DNA from: CAVALG01 sp963630555
Lineage (GTDB): Bacteria > Bacillota > Clostridia > Oscillospirales > Acutalibacteraceae
Direction: 5' to 3'
Assembly (NCBI GenBank): GCA_963630555.1
Contig: CAVGND010000001.1
Span: 70,296 to 134,295, forward strand
Length of the DNA stretch: 64,000 nucleotides
Shown: positions 8,232 to 17,023 of the stretch, one piece after another
How the letters are laid out: each line of letters opens with the position of its first letter
Numbering within the stretch: the stretch's first letter is position 1
The notes under the pieces: generated by a model
What the model was told of the DNA's origin: nothing
Seen by the model: the letters and a program-made list of their open reading frames with translations, nothing else
Database searches by the model: none
Position numbers and translations under genes: made by a program

Positions 8232-10016
8232 TTATAACTTGGCAACATTTTCTTTAAGTGTGTTAAGCTGTTCACGCAGTTCTTTCGGAAGTTTGTTGCC
8301 GAATTTCTTGTAATGTTCCTCAATCTCGGCAATTTCTTTGGTCCAAGCACTCTTATCGACGGCAAGAATACCCTTAAGAGTATCCATATCAACATCAAGG
8401 TCGGTAAGGTCGATGTCTTCGGGCCTCGGAATATAGCCGATAGCGGTTTCTTCGGCGTCAACATTACCTTCGCAACGACCGATTATCCAGTTAAGAACTC
8501 TCATATTATCGCCGTACCCCGGCCAGAGGAAGTTACCGTCATCATCTGTACGGAACCAGTTAACATTAAATATCTTCGGAGCCTTGTCACCGAGTTTTTC
8601 ACCCATATCAAGCCAATGCCGGAAGTAGTCTGCCATATTGTAACCGCAGAACGGGAGCATGGCCATAGGGTCACGACGGACTACGCCGACTGCACCTGCA
8701 GCTGCTGCGGTAGTTTCAGAAGCCATAGTTGAACCGATGAACACACCGTTTTCCCAGTTTTTTGATTGATATACGAGCGGAGCAAGTTTGGCACGGCGTC
8801 CGCCGAATATAATTGCGGAAATCGGCACGCCTGATCCTTTATCAAATTCTTCGGAGATGCAGGGGCAGTTCTTTGCCGGCGCCGTAAATCTTGAGTTGGG
8901 ATGGGCCGCATATGTTGATTTATCTGCTTTATCATATTTAGCATAATCCCATTTGTTGCCCTTCCAATCAATAAGATTTGTCGGCGGTACTTTGGTAAGA
9001 CCTTCCCACCAAACCGTGTTATCGTCCGTATTATGGGCAACATTGGTGAATATAGTACCGTTTTTGGTGCTTGCAAGGGCGTTGTAGTTTGATTTTGCAT
9101 TGGTACCCGGCGCTACGCCGAAGAAACCGTTTTCGGGATTGATAGCATAAAGTCTGCCATCCTCACCTATGCGCATCCAAGCAATATCATCGCCGACCGT
9201 CCAAACTTTATAACCTTTCTTTTTAAGGTATTCGGGCGGAATAAGCATTGCAAGGTTAGTTTTACCGCAAGCGGACGGGAATGCAGCGGCGATATATCTG
9301 ACATCACCTTTCGGATCTTCAAGACCCAAAATAAGCATATGCTCTGCCATCCAACCTTCTTTCCAACCTTGGAACGAAGCAATACGAAGCGCAAAACATT
9401 TCTTGCCGAGAAGAACATTACCGCCGTATGCAGAGTTAACCGAGATAATAGTGTTGTCTTCAGGGAATTGGCAAATATACCTGTTTTCCGGATCCACATT
9501 ACATTTAGCGTGCAGACCTCTTACCCAGTCGTTGCTGTCACCGAGTACGTCAAGAACTTTCCGACCTACTCTTGTCATAATTGCCATATTAAGCACAACA
9601 TAAATAGAATCGGTTACTTCGATACCGATTTTAGCAAGCGGCGAGCCTATCGGCCCCATTGAATACGGGATTATATACATAGTTCTGCCGGCATATGTTC
9701 CGCGTGCAATGTTGTAAAGTTTTTTATACATTTCTGCAGGGTCACACCAGTTGTTGGTGGGGCCTGCGGTCTCTTTATCTTTTGTACAAATAAAGGTTCT
9801 GTCTTCAACACGCGCAACGTCGTTCTGACGCGTTCTGTGAAGGTAACATCCGGGGAGAAGATCTTCGTTTAATTTTTCAAGTTCACCGGTAGCAACAGCT
9901 TCTTTGCGAAGTTCCTCAAGCTGAGATTCTTCACCGGTTATCCAAGCAACTTTATCCGGATTAACAAGTTCCTTGACCTCTTCAATCCATTTCAAAACCG
10001 TTTTATTATCCGTCAT
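8232..10016 (-). CDS. pckA: Phosphoenolpyruvate carboxykinase (GTP)
   Basis: Interconverts oxaloacetate plus GTP with PEP, CO2 and GDP. In anaerobes it links glycolysis to C4 acids or gluconeogenesis. The protein has 594 residues from the ATG at 10016, which lies 8 bases after GGAGG; a TTG two codons upstream is less likely. GTP-type signatures are the kinase-1a P-loop FPSACGKTNLAML (near residue 245) with its reactive cysteine, the metal-binding WTVGDDIAWMR (near 272), and the nucleotide-site segment ENGVFIGSTMASETTAAA. The GTP-dependent enzyme is less common in Firmicutes than the ATP-dependent form. It is monocistronic, with a promoter and a 5'-leader hairpin upstream. Confidence 0.95.
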   Translation of the reverse strand: MTDNKTVLKWIEEVKELVNPDKVAWITGEESQLEELRKEAVATGELEKLNEDLLPGCYLHRTRQNDVARVEDRTFICTKDKETAGPTNNWCDPAEMYKKLYNIARGTYAGRTMYIIPYSMGPIGSPLAKIGIEVTDSIYVVLNMAIMTRVGRKVLDVLGDSNDWVRGLHAKCNVDPENRYICQFPEDNTIISVNSAYGGNVLLGKKCFALRIASFQGWKEGWMAEHMLILGLEDPKGDVRYIAAAFPSACGKTNLAMLIPPEYLKKKGYKVWTVGDDIAWMRIGEDGRLYAINPENGFFGVAPGTNAKSNYNALASTKNGTIFTNVAHNTDDNTVWWEGLTKVPPTNLIDWKGNKWDYAKYDKADKSTYAAHPNSRFTAPAKNCPCISEEFDKGSGVPISAIIFGGRRAKLAPLVYQSKNWENGVFIGSTMASETTAAAAGAVGVVRRDPMAMLPFCGYNMADYFRHWLDMGEKLGDKAPKIFNVNWFRTDDDGNFLWPGYGDNMRVLNWIIGRCEGNVDAEETAIGYIPRPEDIDLTDLDVDMDTLKGILAVDKSAWTKEIAEIEEHYKKFGNKLPKELREQLNTLKENVAKL

Positions 10017-10038
10017 AATCAAAACCTCCTATTATCTC

Positions 10039-10096
10039 GGTTGAATAAATCAACCTACACTGCCTAACATTATACACCAATTTTAAATTTTTTCAA
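10039..10096 (-). promoter_or_regulatory. pckA promoter and leader hairpin
   Basis: On the minus strand TTGAAA (10091-10096) and TATAAT (10069-10074) are 16 bp apart. The leader that follows contains GGTTGA-AATAA-TCAACC (10039-10055), a 6-bp hairpin just before the ribosome site. Confidence 0.65.
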
Positions 10097-10134
10097 GTCA
10101 AAATATAAATATTGACAAAAAAATAACAATTTAT

Positions 10135-11142
10135 TTACAAATAGTCGATCGGAAGGGTAGCGGATGCATTCAGATCCGTGCTCGCGATGTTACCGTTAAG
10201 ATATTCATACCATGCCTGAACGCCAACCATCGCCGCATTGTCACCGCAATATTTGAGTTCCGGAATATATAACTCATATCCCATAAATTCACATTCTTTT
10301 TTCAAACGTTTCCGTAAAACGCTGTTTGCAGCAACACCGCCGGCAAGGGCAATCTTACGGTATCCGAATTCTTCGGCGGCGTTCATGGTATGTTCAATAA
10401 GTATATCGGTAACACGATTTATAAGGTCTGCTGCAAGTGCAGTCATATATACAGGTTCACCGCGTTGCTCGGTATTATGTATAAGATTTACAACAAATGT
10501 TTTAAGGCCGGAAAATGAAAAATCATATTTATTATCGGAAATTTTCGGCCGCGGCAATTTATACATTCCGCTTAGTGTCTGATCCGCCATATAGTCAAGT
10601 CTTGAACCGCCCGGATACGGTATACCCATCGCACGCGCGGCCTTATCGTAACATTCGCCGACTGCGTCATCACGCGTTTGACCGATGACTTTGAAATCAG
10701 TATAACCGCGGACTTCCACTATCATAGTATTACCACCCGAAACAAGCAAACATAAAAATGGCGGTTCAAGTTCAGGATGATCTATATAGTTAGCCGCAAT
10801 GTGCGAGCGCAGGTGATGAACCGGAATAAGCGGAACACCCATTGAAAGAGCAAGACCCTTTGCAAAATTAACCCCGACAAGCAGGGCGCCTATAAGTCCG
10901 GGGGCAAACGTAACTGCAACCGCATCAATATCATCTAATGTAAGGTTGGATTTTTGCAAGACGGAGTTCATTATTTCAGACATTGCTTCGATATGTTTAC
11001 GCGATGCAATTTCGGGAACAACACCGCCGAACAGACTGTGAATTTCAATCTGTGTATAAACTGCGCTTGCTAACACATCTCTGCCCTCGGTTATTGCTGC
11101 CGCGGTTTCGTCACAGGAACTTTCAATGCTCAGTATTTTCAT
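10135..11142 (-). CDS. tsaD: tRNA threonylcarbamoyladenosine transferase subunit TsaD
   Basis: Catalytic subunit (with TsaB and TsaE) that transfers the threonylcarbamoyl group to A37 of ANN-decoding tRNAs. About 335 residues from MKILSIESSCDETAAA, the usual family start; an ATG four codons earlier lies too close to the GAGG. Metal-binding histidines are seen in PVHHLRSHIAANY (near residue 105). The ASKHA-fold segments LVSGGNTMI and LAGGVAANSVLRKRL are present. Downstream of rimI and polA on the same strand with short gaps, probably co-transcribed. Confidence 0.95.
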   Translation of the reverse strand: MKILSIESSCDETAAAITEGRDVLASAVYTQIEIHSLFGGVVPEIASRKHIEAMSEIMNSVLQKSNLTLDDIDAVAVTFAPGLIGALLVGVNFAKGLALSMGVPLIPVHHLRSHIAANYIDHPELEPPFLCLLVSGGNTMIVEVRGYTDFKVIGQTRDDAVGECYDKAARAMGIPYPGGSRLDYMADQTLSGMYKLPRPKISDNKYDFSFSGLKTFVVNLIHNTEQRGEPVYMTALAADLINRVTDILIEHTMNAAEEFGYRKIALAGGVAANSVLRKRLKKECEFMGYELYIPELKYCGDNAAMVGVQAWYEYLNGNIASTDLNASATLPIDYL

Positions 11143-11157
11143 AAAATTACACATCCT

Positions 11158-11610
11158 CTATGAAAAATATACAGTATAAATAATTGCATCCTCGGTTGGA
11201 TTTGAATAAAAATTTTTTCGTTTACCAACCGCTTTAAATCCGGCTTTTTCGTAAATACTTACTGCCGTAAAATTTGATTTTCTTACTTCGAGTGAAAGAA
11301 AGGATAAACCGGTTTCTTTACAGAATGATACAGCCGCGTTTAAAAGCGCTGTACCAACGCCGTGTCCGCGGTAATTGGGTAACACTGCAATGTTGGTTAT
11401 ATATCCTTCCCCAAATATGCTTTGAACGCCGATATAACCGATAATAACGCCGCACTTTTCAGCAACAAAAAAATTCGTATTGAAATTGTATGACGAAAGA
11501 ATGGCGTCACGACTCCACGGTTCGGCAAAACAGACGGTTTCAATCTCTGCCACCGAGTTAAGACATTCTTCGGAAAACGGCTTTATTGAAAAATTATTTT
11601 TTAGCATCAT
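11158..11610 (-). CDS. rimI: Ribosomal-protein-alanine N-acetyltransferase RimI
   Basis: GNAT-family acetyltransferase that in Escherichia coli acetylates the N-terminus of ribosomal protein S18. About 150 residues. Seen are the acetyl-CoA-binding motif LPNYRGHGVGTALL, the family segment CFAEPWSRDAI, and LSLEVRKSNFTAVSIYEKAGF. The start is taken at the ATGATG pair that overlaps the last codons of polA by 17 bases, indicating translational coupling. Sits next to tsaD, a frequent arrangement. The natural substrate here is inferred, not shown. Confidence 0.88.
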   Translation of the reverse strand: MMLKNNFSIKPFSEECLNSVAEIETVCFAEPWSRDAILSSYNFNTNFFVAEKCGVIIGYIGVQSIFGEGYITNIAVLPNYRGHGVGTALLNAAVSFCKETGLSFLSLEVRKSNFTAVSIYEKAGFKAVGKRKNFYSNPTEDAIIYTVYFS

Positions 11611-14134
11611 ACCAGGTTTCACCATATGAAACATCTACCGAAAGCGGGACAGACAGTTCCACTGCATTTTCCATTTCTTCTTTAAGTATTTTGCAGGCTG
11701 TTTCGGCTTTATTTTCGGGTGCTTCAACAATTAATTCGTCGTGAACCTGCATTATAAGGTGCGCATCCGGCAGTTCTTTTTCAAGCCGGTTCACCACTTT
11801 TATCATAGCGATTTTAATTATATCCGCCGCAGTACCCTGTATAGGCATATTGCGCGCAACACGCTCGCCGAACGATTGAATCATTTTGTTTGAATTTGCA
11901 AGTTCGGGCAAAAATCTTTTGCGTCCGAAAATGGTTGTAACATAGCCGTTTTTCTTTGCTTCGGCAACTACATTTTGCATATAATCCGCAACTTTATGAT
12001 AGGTTGCAAGATATTTTTTAATGTATTCGTCCGCCTCTTTGCGCGTAACACCTATATCTTTTGAAAGAGAAAATGCCCCTATACCGTAAACTATTCCGAA
12101 ATTAACAGCCTTGGCGCGGCTTCGCATAAGGGGGGTGACCATACCTATAGGCATATTAAACACCTGTGACGCAGTAACGGTATGAATATCGACACCGTCT
12201 TCAAAAGCCTTTATCATAACGTCGTCATCCGCTATTGACGCCAGCACTCTTAATTCAATTTGCGAATAATCGGCGTCACACAAAACAAACCCCGGCTTTG
12301 CTTTAAAAAATTTGCGAAGTTCTTTTCCTTCGGGCTTACGTACGGGTATGTTTTGCAAATTAGGTTCAGAAGAACTTATTCTGCCCGTTCTTGTTTCGGT
12401 TTGATTAAGGGTGGAACGTATGCGTCCGTCGCCGCAAACAGCGCTGCACAATCCGTCGCAATATGTTGATTTAAGTTTCGTCAGAGTTCTGTAATTAAGA
12501 ATATCGGATACTATGGGGTAATCATATTGCAGTGATTCCAAAACCTGTGCATTGGTTGAATAGCCGCTTTTTGTCTTTTTTTTGCAGGGAATACCCAAAT
12601 CTTCAAACAGTGCTTTACCCAGTTGCTTGGGAGAATTAAGATTAAAATCATAACCGACTTCATTAATAATTTCACTTCGTATTAATTCGATTTTTCTTTC
12701 CAATTCCGCACCGTAGTTTTTAATGCCATCCGTATCAAGCGAAAAACCGACAGTCTCCATTTTTGCAAGTACATATGCAAGAGGGAGTTCAATATCGGTT
12801 AAGAGCGGCATAAGATTCTGTCCGCTCATCTTTTTTTCTAAATTGTCGCATAAGGCGGATATTTCGGCTGCCTGCACAAGTTCATCATTCGTATTATCGA
12901 TTGTAATATGATATTCGCGGCACAGCCTGTCGGGTGAATAGTCGCTTGCTGACGGATTAAGCAGGTAAGCTGCCAACATAATATCAAAAACTATACCCGA
13001 TGGTTTTATATTATTCTTAAGGCAGTATTTATATAAGGTTTTAGTGTCGTAAGCACGTTTTTTAATGTTCTCATCCGATAAAATCGCAGCAACATCATTA
13101 CCGCTTATACGCCATGCTTTACCTTCATTGCAAAGTATAACCGTATTTGAATTTGAATCAAAATGCAGATCAACACTTTTGAGATTTTTCCAATCATTAA
13201 GTTTGTCCGAAAGGCTGAGCGTAACGGCAGACACATTACCGTTATCACCAAAATCAGCGTCGGATGGCTTAATTCCGAACTTATTCGCAATTTTTATAAG
13301 TTCATATTCATATAACAGTGACGCTAATTTTTTGAGGTTGCCTTTATTTTTTTTGTATAAATTTATATCTTCGCAAATAGGGGCGTTCTTAACAATCGTA
13401 CCGAGAATTTTTGAATTGTATGCACTTTCTTTTCCCGCAATTAATTTATTTCTTATTGCAGGTCTGATATCCGGGGAGTCGAGGTTTTCATATATTGTGT
13501 CAATCGTACCGAATTTTTTAATGAGTTCGCCCGCGGTTTTTTCGCCGATACCCGCAACTCCCGGTATATTGTCGGACGAATCACCCTGTAAAGCTTTAAT
13601 TTCAATCATACCGTCGGGTGTAACACCGTATTTTTCAAAAAGTGTGTCAAGATTGTATTCGGTTATTTCCGGCCTGCCCATTTTTGTCGCCGAAAGAAGA
13701 ATTTTGGTTTTATCGGAAACAAGTTGTAATGAGTCACGGTCGCCGGTTGCGATTACACACTCGTTACCGCTTGTTTCACACATATTTGCGAGTGTGCCGA
13801 GGATATCGTCAGCCTCGTATCCCTCACATTCAACATTAACATAGCCAATATATCCGATAATATCTTTGATAACCGTAAGCTGCGAGTGCAGTTCTTCCGG
13901 CATCGGCTTCCTGCCCGCTTTATATTCGCCGTACATTTTATGGCGAAATGTCGGCGCACGCAGATCCCAGGCAACAGCAACTCCGTCAGGGTTTTCCATA
14001 TCGCACAGTCTGCCGAGAATGTTTAAAAAACCGACAATGGCATTAGTATATTTCCCGTCTTTTGTTGTAAGTAATTTAATGCCGTAAAAGGCACGGTTCA
14101 CTATGCTGTTTCCGTCAATAGCAAGTAATTTCAT
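11594..14134 (-). CDS. polA: DNA polymerase I
   Basis: Repair and Okazaki-fragment-processing polymerase. 846 residues from the ATG at 14134, chosen because GGGAGA lies 7 bases upstream and MKLLAIDGNSIVNRAFYG is the family start; the frame stays open 18 codons further. Domain order: 5'-3' exonuclease (about 1-290), a degenerate 3'-5' exonuclease-like region (about 300-460), and the polymerase domain with motif A DYSQIELRVLA (near 615), motif B RSRAKAVNFGIVYG and motif C QVHDEL. The middle domain reads VDLHFD where active enzymes have a D-x-E metal site, so proofreading is probably absent, as in many Firmicutes. Confidence 0.95.
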   Translation of the reverse strand: MKLLAIDGNSIVNRAFYGIKLLTTKDGKYTNAIVGFLNILGRLCDMENPDGVAVAWDLRAPTFRHKMYGEYKAGRKPMPEELHSQLTVIKDIIGYIGYVNVECEGYEADDILGTLANMCETSGNECVIATGDRDSLQLVSDKTKILLSATKMGRPEITEYNLDTLFEKYGVTPDGMIEIKALQGDSSDNIPGVAGIGEKTAGELIKKFGTIDTIYENLDSPDIRPAIRNKLIAGKESAYNSKILGTIVKNAPICEDINLYKKNKGNLKKLASLLYEYELIKIANKFGIKPSDADFGDNGNVSAVTLSLSDKLNDWKNLKSVDLHFDSNSNTVILCNEGKAWRISGNDVAAILSDENIKKRAYDTKTLYKYCLKNNIKPSGIVFDIMLAAYLLNPSASDYSPDRLCREYHITIDNTNDELVQAAEISALCDNLEKKMSGQNLMPLLTDIELPLAYVLAKMETVGFSLDTDGIKNYGAELERKIELIRSEIINEVGYDFNLNSPKQLGKALFEDLGIPCKKKTKSGYSTNAQVLESLQYDYPIVSDILNYRTLTKLKSTYCDGLCSAVCGDGRIRSTLNQTETRTGRISSSEPNLQNIPVRKPEGKELRKFFKAKPGFVLCDADYSQIELRVLASIADDDVMIKAFEDGVDIHTVTASQVFNMPIGMVTPLMRSRAKAVNFGIVYGIGAFSLSKDIGVTRKEADEYIKKYLATYHKVADYMQNVVAEAKKNGYVTTIFGRKRFLPELANSNKMIQSFGERVARNMPIQGTAADIIKIAMIKVVNRLEKELPDAHLIMQVHDELIVEAPENKAETACKILKEEMENAVELSVPLSVDVSYGETWYDAKK

Positions 14135-14291
14135 AAATATTTCTCCCATAAAAAACCAAGCGGATTTTACCGACTTGCTCTTTAACATACTACATTAATA
14201 TACCACAGATGCAATATAAATGCAACAATTCGGAATAAAGTTGTATCGACTTTAATTTATAATTTTAATAAATAATTTTAAACAAAAGTAT

Positions 14292-14320
14292 TTGACAAAG
14301 CGACTATATTGTAGTATCAT
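14292..14320 (+). promoter_or_regulatory. Original chromosomal promoter of the split tRNA-Arg gene
   Basis: TTGACA (14292-14297), 17 bp, TATCAT (14315-14320), located 60 bases before the orphan 5' half of tRNA-Arg. Confidence 0.75.
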
Positions 14321-14380
14321 ATTCATTGTAAATTTTTTCGTACTCTTTTAAATTGTGTAATGCGTGAAAATTGCATATTT

Positions 14381-14420
14381 GTTTCCGTAGCTCAGCTGGA
14401 TAGAGCGACCGCCTCCTAAG
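14381..14420 (+). pseudogene. 5' half of the host tRNA-Arg(CCT) gene, split by the element
   Basis: Forty bases identical to the first 40 bases of the intact tRNA at 14504, ending with the anticodon-loop core CTCCTAAG (14413-14420). The missing 37 bases are found at 17370-17406; 40 plus 37 equals the full 77. A good promoter lies upstream, so this half may still be transcribed. Confidence 0.85.
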
Positions 14421-14456
14421 AATCAGTTACAACGACCGCCTTTGGAGCAAAAGTGA

Positions 14457-14485
14457 TTGACAATGAGTTAGTTTAAGTCCATAAT
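14457..14485 (+). promoter_or_regulatory. Element-borne promoter of the replacement tRNA-Arg
   Basis: TTGACA (14457-14462), 17 bp, CATAAT (14480-14485). Initiation would fall about 10 bases before the tRNA at 14504. It lies inside the element, so the replacement tRNA does not depend on the host promoter. Confidence 0.75.
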
Positions 14486-14503
14486 TGAATAGATTTTAAA
14501 GAT

Positions 14504-14580
14504 GTTTCCGTAGCTCAGCTGGATAGAGCGACCGCCTCCTAAGCGGTAGGTCGGGTGTTCGAATCACCTCGGGAACGCCA
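14504..14580 (+). tRNA. tRNA-Arg (anticodon CCT), carried by the integrated element
   Basis: A 77-base cloverleaf: acceptor stem GTTTCCG with CGGGAAC, discriminator G and encoded CCA; D stem GCTC/GAGC; anticodon stem ACCGC/GCGGT with loop CTCCTAA, anticodon CCT at 14538-14540; T arm GGGTGTTCGAATCACC. It reads AGG codons. It is identical in sequence to the two displaced host halves together. It is the only complete copy in the window and has its own promoter and terminator. Confidence 0.97.
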
Positions 14581-14587
14581 AAAACTC

Positions 14588-14629
14588 CGCCGGAAAACCC
14601 AGTAAAATCAAGGGTTTCCGGCGTTTTTT
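14588..14629 (+). terminator. Terminator of the replacement tRNA-Arg
   Basis: CGCCGGAAAACCC pairs with GGGTTTCCGGCG (one bulged A), followed by six T. Its loop region holds CCAGTAAAATCAAGG (14599-14613), which recurs near the right end of the element. Confidence 0.85.
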
Positions 14630-14674
14630 CATTTTTACGAAGAAACAGCAAAAACGAAAAAATCACAAATTTTC

Positions 14675-14835
14675 ATTAGCAAATTCTCCGTCTGCTAATG
14701 GAATTTAGGACTAATGTCGTCCGCCTTTCAGGTGGACGGCTTGCTAATAAAAATTAGCAAAAAAATCACTGTTTTGCTAATGAAATTGCCCTCTCTGCTA
14801 ATGGCGGAAAAAATCGAGCCAAAAATCCTGCTAAT
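14675..14835. repeat. Left array of seven TGCTAAT motifs
   Basis: Perfect copies at 14693, 14742, 14775, 14796 and 14829 (plus) and at 14675 and 14753 (minus, ATTAGCA), in 161 bases. Spacings are irregular. The position between attachment site and integrase genes fits arm-type binding sites for integrase or excisionase; iteron-like replication sites are less likely because no Rep gene is present. Confidence 0.7.
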
Positions 14836-14950
14836 GGACAAGGCGGTCGTTACCCTGTTAATTCGTTCATTTTTCAATAATGGAGGATTATTCGCAAACT
14901 ACACCTATACCATTTCCTGTTATATAATTGCAGGACAGGAGGTGGTTGCT

Positions 14951-15115
14951 TTGAAAGAACAGAAATATCATTTATATCTTTGCGATGATGAATACAGACA
15001 GACTATTCAGTCCCTTGTTCGCTTGAAGAACAACCTAATTGCACAAGGTAGATACACCGATGGAGTTGACGATGTTCTTTGCAAAGTGCTTTCTGCCAAG
15101 ATATCTTCAATGTGA
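14951..15115 (+). CDS. Small conserved-type protein of integrative elements, unknown function
   Basis: A TTG start at 14951 lies nine bases after AGGAGG (14937-14942) and gives 54 residues beginning MKEQKYHLYLCDDEYRQTIQ and ending in a helical, basic segment. Proteins of this look (short, beta-start KYHLYL, then two helices with QGRYTDGVDDVLCKVL) are common beside excisionase and integrase genes in Firmicute integrative elements, from general knowledge. No enzymatic motif is seen. A longer upstream extension of the frame runs through the TGCTAAT array and is rejected. Confidence 0.65.
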   Translation: MKEQKYHLYLCDDEYRQTIQSLVRLKNNLIAQGRYTDGVDDVLCKVLSAKISSM

Positions 15116-15131
15116 AAACAATAAGCCGAAT

Positions 15132-15347
15132 ATGGATGACGCACACGAAGGCGAAATGATAGCAGGAAAACCGCACTTGTTCTTTTGGGATGAAAACTTC
15201 GTAAATGTCTTTTTACATATCGTTGATTTTATATGGGTTGACGGCAAGCGTCGTATTAAAAGGGAGAGTTTCGATAAATGGTACGGTTCACAGACCAAAT
15301 ATACCAAGGTCAAGGAAATCGAGGAGGTGGAAAACTATGTCGATTGA
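15132..15347 (+). CDS. Short frame with an excisionase-like C-terminus, possibly degenerate
   Basis: The 71-residue frame from ATG 15132 ends IWVDGKRRIKRESFDKWYGSQ followed by an acidic tail. The GKRRIKRESFDKWY segment resembles the wing and last helix of HTH excisionases and nearly mirrors the end of the next gene (RIMKSSFDKWLDNE). The part before it does not show the helix-turn-helix, and no Shine-Dalgarno precedes the ATG. It overlaps the next gene's start by 11 bases. It may be a truncated excisionase gene or a real small protein. Confidence 0.4.
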   Translation: MDDAHEGEMIAGKPHLFFWDENFVNVFLHIVDFIWVDGKRRIKRESFDKWYGSQTKYTKVKEIEEVENYVD

Positions 15348-15543
15348 AGATAAAGTTCGCAAATTAAATGGCGGTACATTTTCCAAAAAGAGTTACTCGG
15401 TAGAGGAAGTACAGGACATTTTGGGTATCACCCGTCAGACTGTATATAAGCTTATCAAACAGGGTTGTTTTCAGGCTATAATGCTTGAAAACGGCTACCG
15501 CATTATGAAATCAAGTTTTGATAAGTGGTTAGATAATGAATAA
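15337..15543 (+). CDS. Excisionase-family helix-turn-helix protein
   Basis: 68 residues from ATG 15337, seven bases after GAGGAGG. The centre is a MerR/excisionase-type winged helix: YSVEEVQDILGITRQTVYKL, then IKQGCFQAIMLENGYRIMKS and the terminal helix FDKWLDNE. Such proteins bend attachment-site DNA and steer the integrase towards excision. Immediately upstream of the integrase with a 12-base gap, so co-expressed. Confidence 0.85.
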   Translation: MSIEDKVRKLNGGTFSKKSYSVEEVQDILGITRQTVYKLIKQGCFQAIMLENGYRIMKSSFDKWLDNE

Positions 15544-15555
15544 GGAGGATTGAAG

Positions 15556-17016
15556 ATGGCTTCTATCGTAAAAAGAAAGAACCGTTATTCTGTTGTATAT
15601 ACCTACAAGGATGATGACGGCACCCAACATCAGAAATGGGAAACCTTTGATACAAACGCAGATGCGAAAAAGAGAAAAACACAGATAGAATTTGAGCAGC
15701 AAACCGGTACATTCATCGTTCCCACAGCTACAACCGTAGCAGACCTGCTTGAAGAATATTGCTCCGTGTATGGGGTAAACAACTGGGCGATGTCAACCTA
15801 CCGTTCAAAGAAAGGTCTTATGTATAATTACATTATTCCGCTTATCGGAGATGTGAAGCTTGAAGAACTGACACCGAGACTAATGGATAAGTTCTATCAG
15901 AGCCTATTGAAAGTCAAGACAAAATCGGTGCAGAACAAAAAGCCAAAGAACGAATATCTGACTGTACATACCGTAAGAGAAATCCATAAGTTTTTAAGAA
16001 GTGCCTTTAATCAGGCGGTAAAATGGGAGCTGATGACAAGAAATCCGGTTCTCAATGCAACCCTCCCAAAAGAGGAACATCAAAAACGAGAGATTTGGAC
16101 AGCGGAAACGCTTATGCACGCTCTCGAAGTGTGCGACGATGATATTCTCTCTTTAGCTATCAATCTTTCCTTTGCCTGTTCACTACGAATGGGAGAAATG
16201 CTCGGACTGACTTGGGATTGTGTTGATATATCGGAGGAAAGCTTGAGAGACAACAATGCTTCCATCTATGTAGATAAGGAGCTTCAGCGTGTAAACAGAG
16301 ATGTAATGGAGGTTCTTGAAAACAAAGATATTATCCGTGTATTTCCGAGAACATTATCAAATACAAACACCTCTCTCGTTTTGAAAACACCTAAGACGAA
16401 AACGAGTGTGAGAAAAATCTTCTTACCATCAACCGTGGCTCAGATGCTTTTGGAGAGAAAAAACCAGACTGATGAAATGAAAGAACTTTTTGGAGACGAG
16501 TATTTGGATTATAACTTGGTATTCTGTCATTCGTCAGGCAGACCAATGGAAGGTCAGGTAATCAACCGTGCCTTGAAAAAGCTGATAAAAGACAATGACC
16601 TTCCCGATATAGTGTTTCACAGCTTCCGCCACGCAAGTATTACCTACAAGCTGAAATGGAACGGCGGCGATATGAAATCCGTTCAGGGCGACTCAGGACA
16701 CGCAAGAATGGATATGGTAGCCGATGTTTACAGCCATATCATTGACGAGGACAGACGCTACAATGCACAGAAATTTGAGGAACAGTTCTACAATGCCAAA
16801 GGACTGAAAAATGTTGAAGAAGGCAAAACTGCTCCTATGCCAAAGTTTGAAACCTCCGTTGAATTGCTTGACCCAATGGCAGAGTTTCAGGAAACTCCTG
16901 TACAAGAAGAAAATTCCGCTGACAACAGCGTAGAAGAAAATGCTTCTCTGATTGCAAAGCTGTTATCCAACCCGGAAACAGCGGCGTTGTTAAAGGCATT
17001 GGCAAAAACAATATAG
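15556..17016 (+). CDS. Tyrosine integrase of the tRNA-Arg element
   Basis: Site-specific recombinase expected to join and excise the element at the tRNA core. 486 residues from ATG 15556, seven bases after AAGGAGG. The N-terminal arm-binding region (SIVKRKNRYSVVYTY with a beta-rich fold) is followed by a SAM-like core-binding domain (about 60-170) and the catalytic domain. Catalytic residues seen: Arg in CSLRMGEMLGL (near 210), HSFRH (near 354), the GHARMD histidine and the Tyr of DVYSHI (near 391). A ~90-residue C-terminal extension beyond the tyrosine ends SNPETAALLKALAKTI. A terminator follows. Confidence 0.93.
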   Translation: MASIVKRKNRYSVVYTYKDDDGTQHQKWETFDTNADAKKRKTQIEFEQQTGTFIVPTATTVADLLEEYCSVYGVNNWAMSTYRSKKGLMYNYIIPLIGDVKLEELTPRLMDKFYQSLLKVKTKSVQNKKPKNEYLTVHTVREIHKFLRSAFNQAVKWELMTRNPVLNATLPKEEHQKREIWTAETLMHALEVCDDDILSLAINLSFACSLRMGEMLGLTWDCVDISEESLRDNNASIYVDKELQRVNRDVMEVLENKDIIRVFPRTLSNTNTSLVLKTPKTKTSVRKIFLPSTVAQMLLERKNQTDEMKELFGDEYLDYNLVFCHSSGRPMEGQVINRALKKLIKDNDLPDIVFHSFRHASITYKLKWNGGDMKSVQGDSGHARMDMVADVYSHIIDEDRRYNAQKFEEQFYNAKGLKNVEEGKTAPMPKFETSVELLDPMAEFQETPVQEENSADNSVEENASLIAKLLSNPETAALLKALAKTI

Positions 17017-17023
17017 ACCGAAG

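Noticed and set aside
13065..13844. 259-codon plus-strand frame opposite polA
   Set aside because: It lies antisense to the exonuclease domains of polA and is Ser/Leu/Phe-rich in the way antisense frames of this base composition are; no start signal.
14675..14835. Replication-origin iterons
   Set aside because: No replication protein is encoded in the element, and the motif occurs at both ends beside the attachment sites, which fits integrase arm sites better.
14714..14950. Upstream extension of the 54-residue protein to 133 residues
   Set aside because: The extra part translates the TGCTAAT array into a repetitive LLMK/LLMA/LLMD pattern, and a strong ribosome site precedes the inner TTG at 14951.
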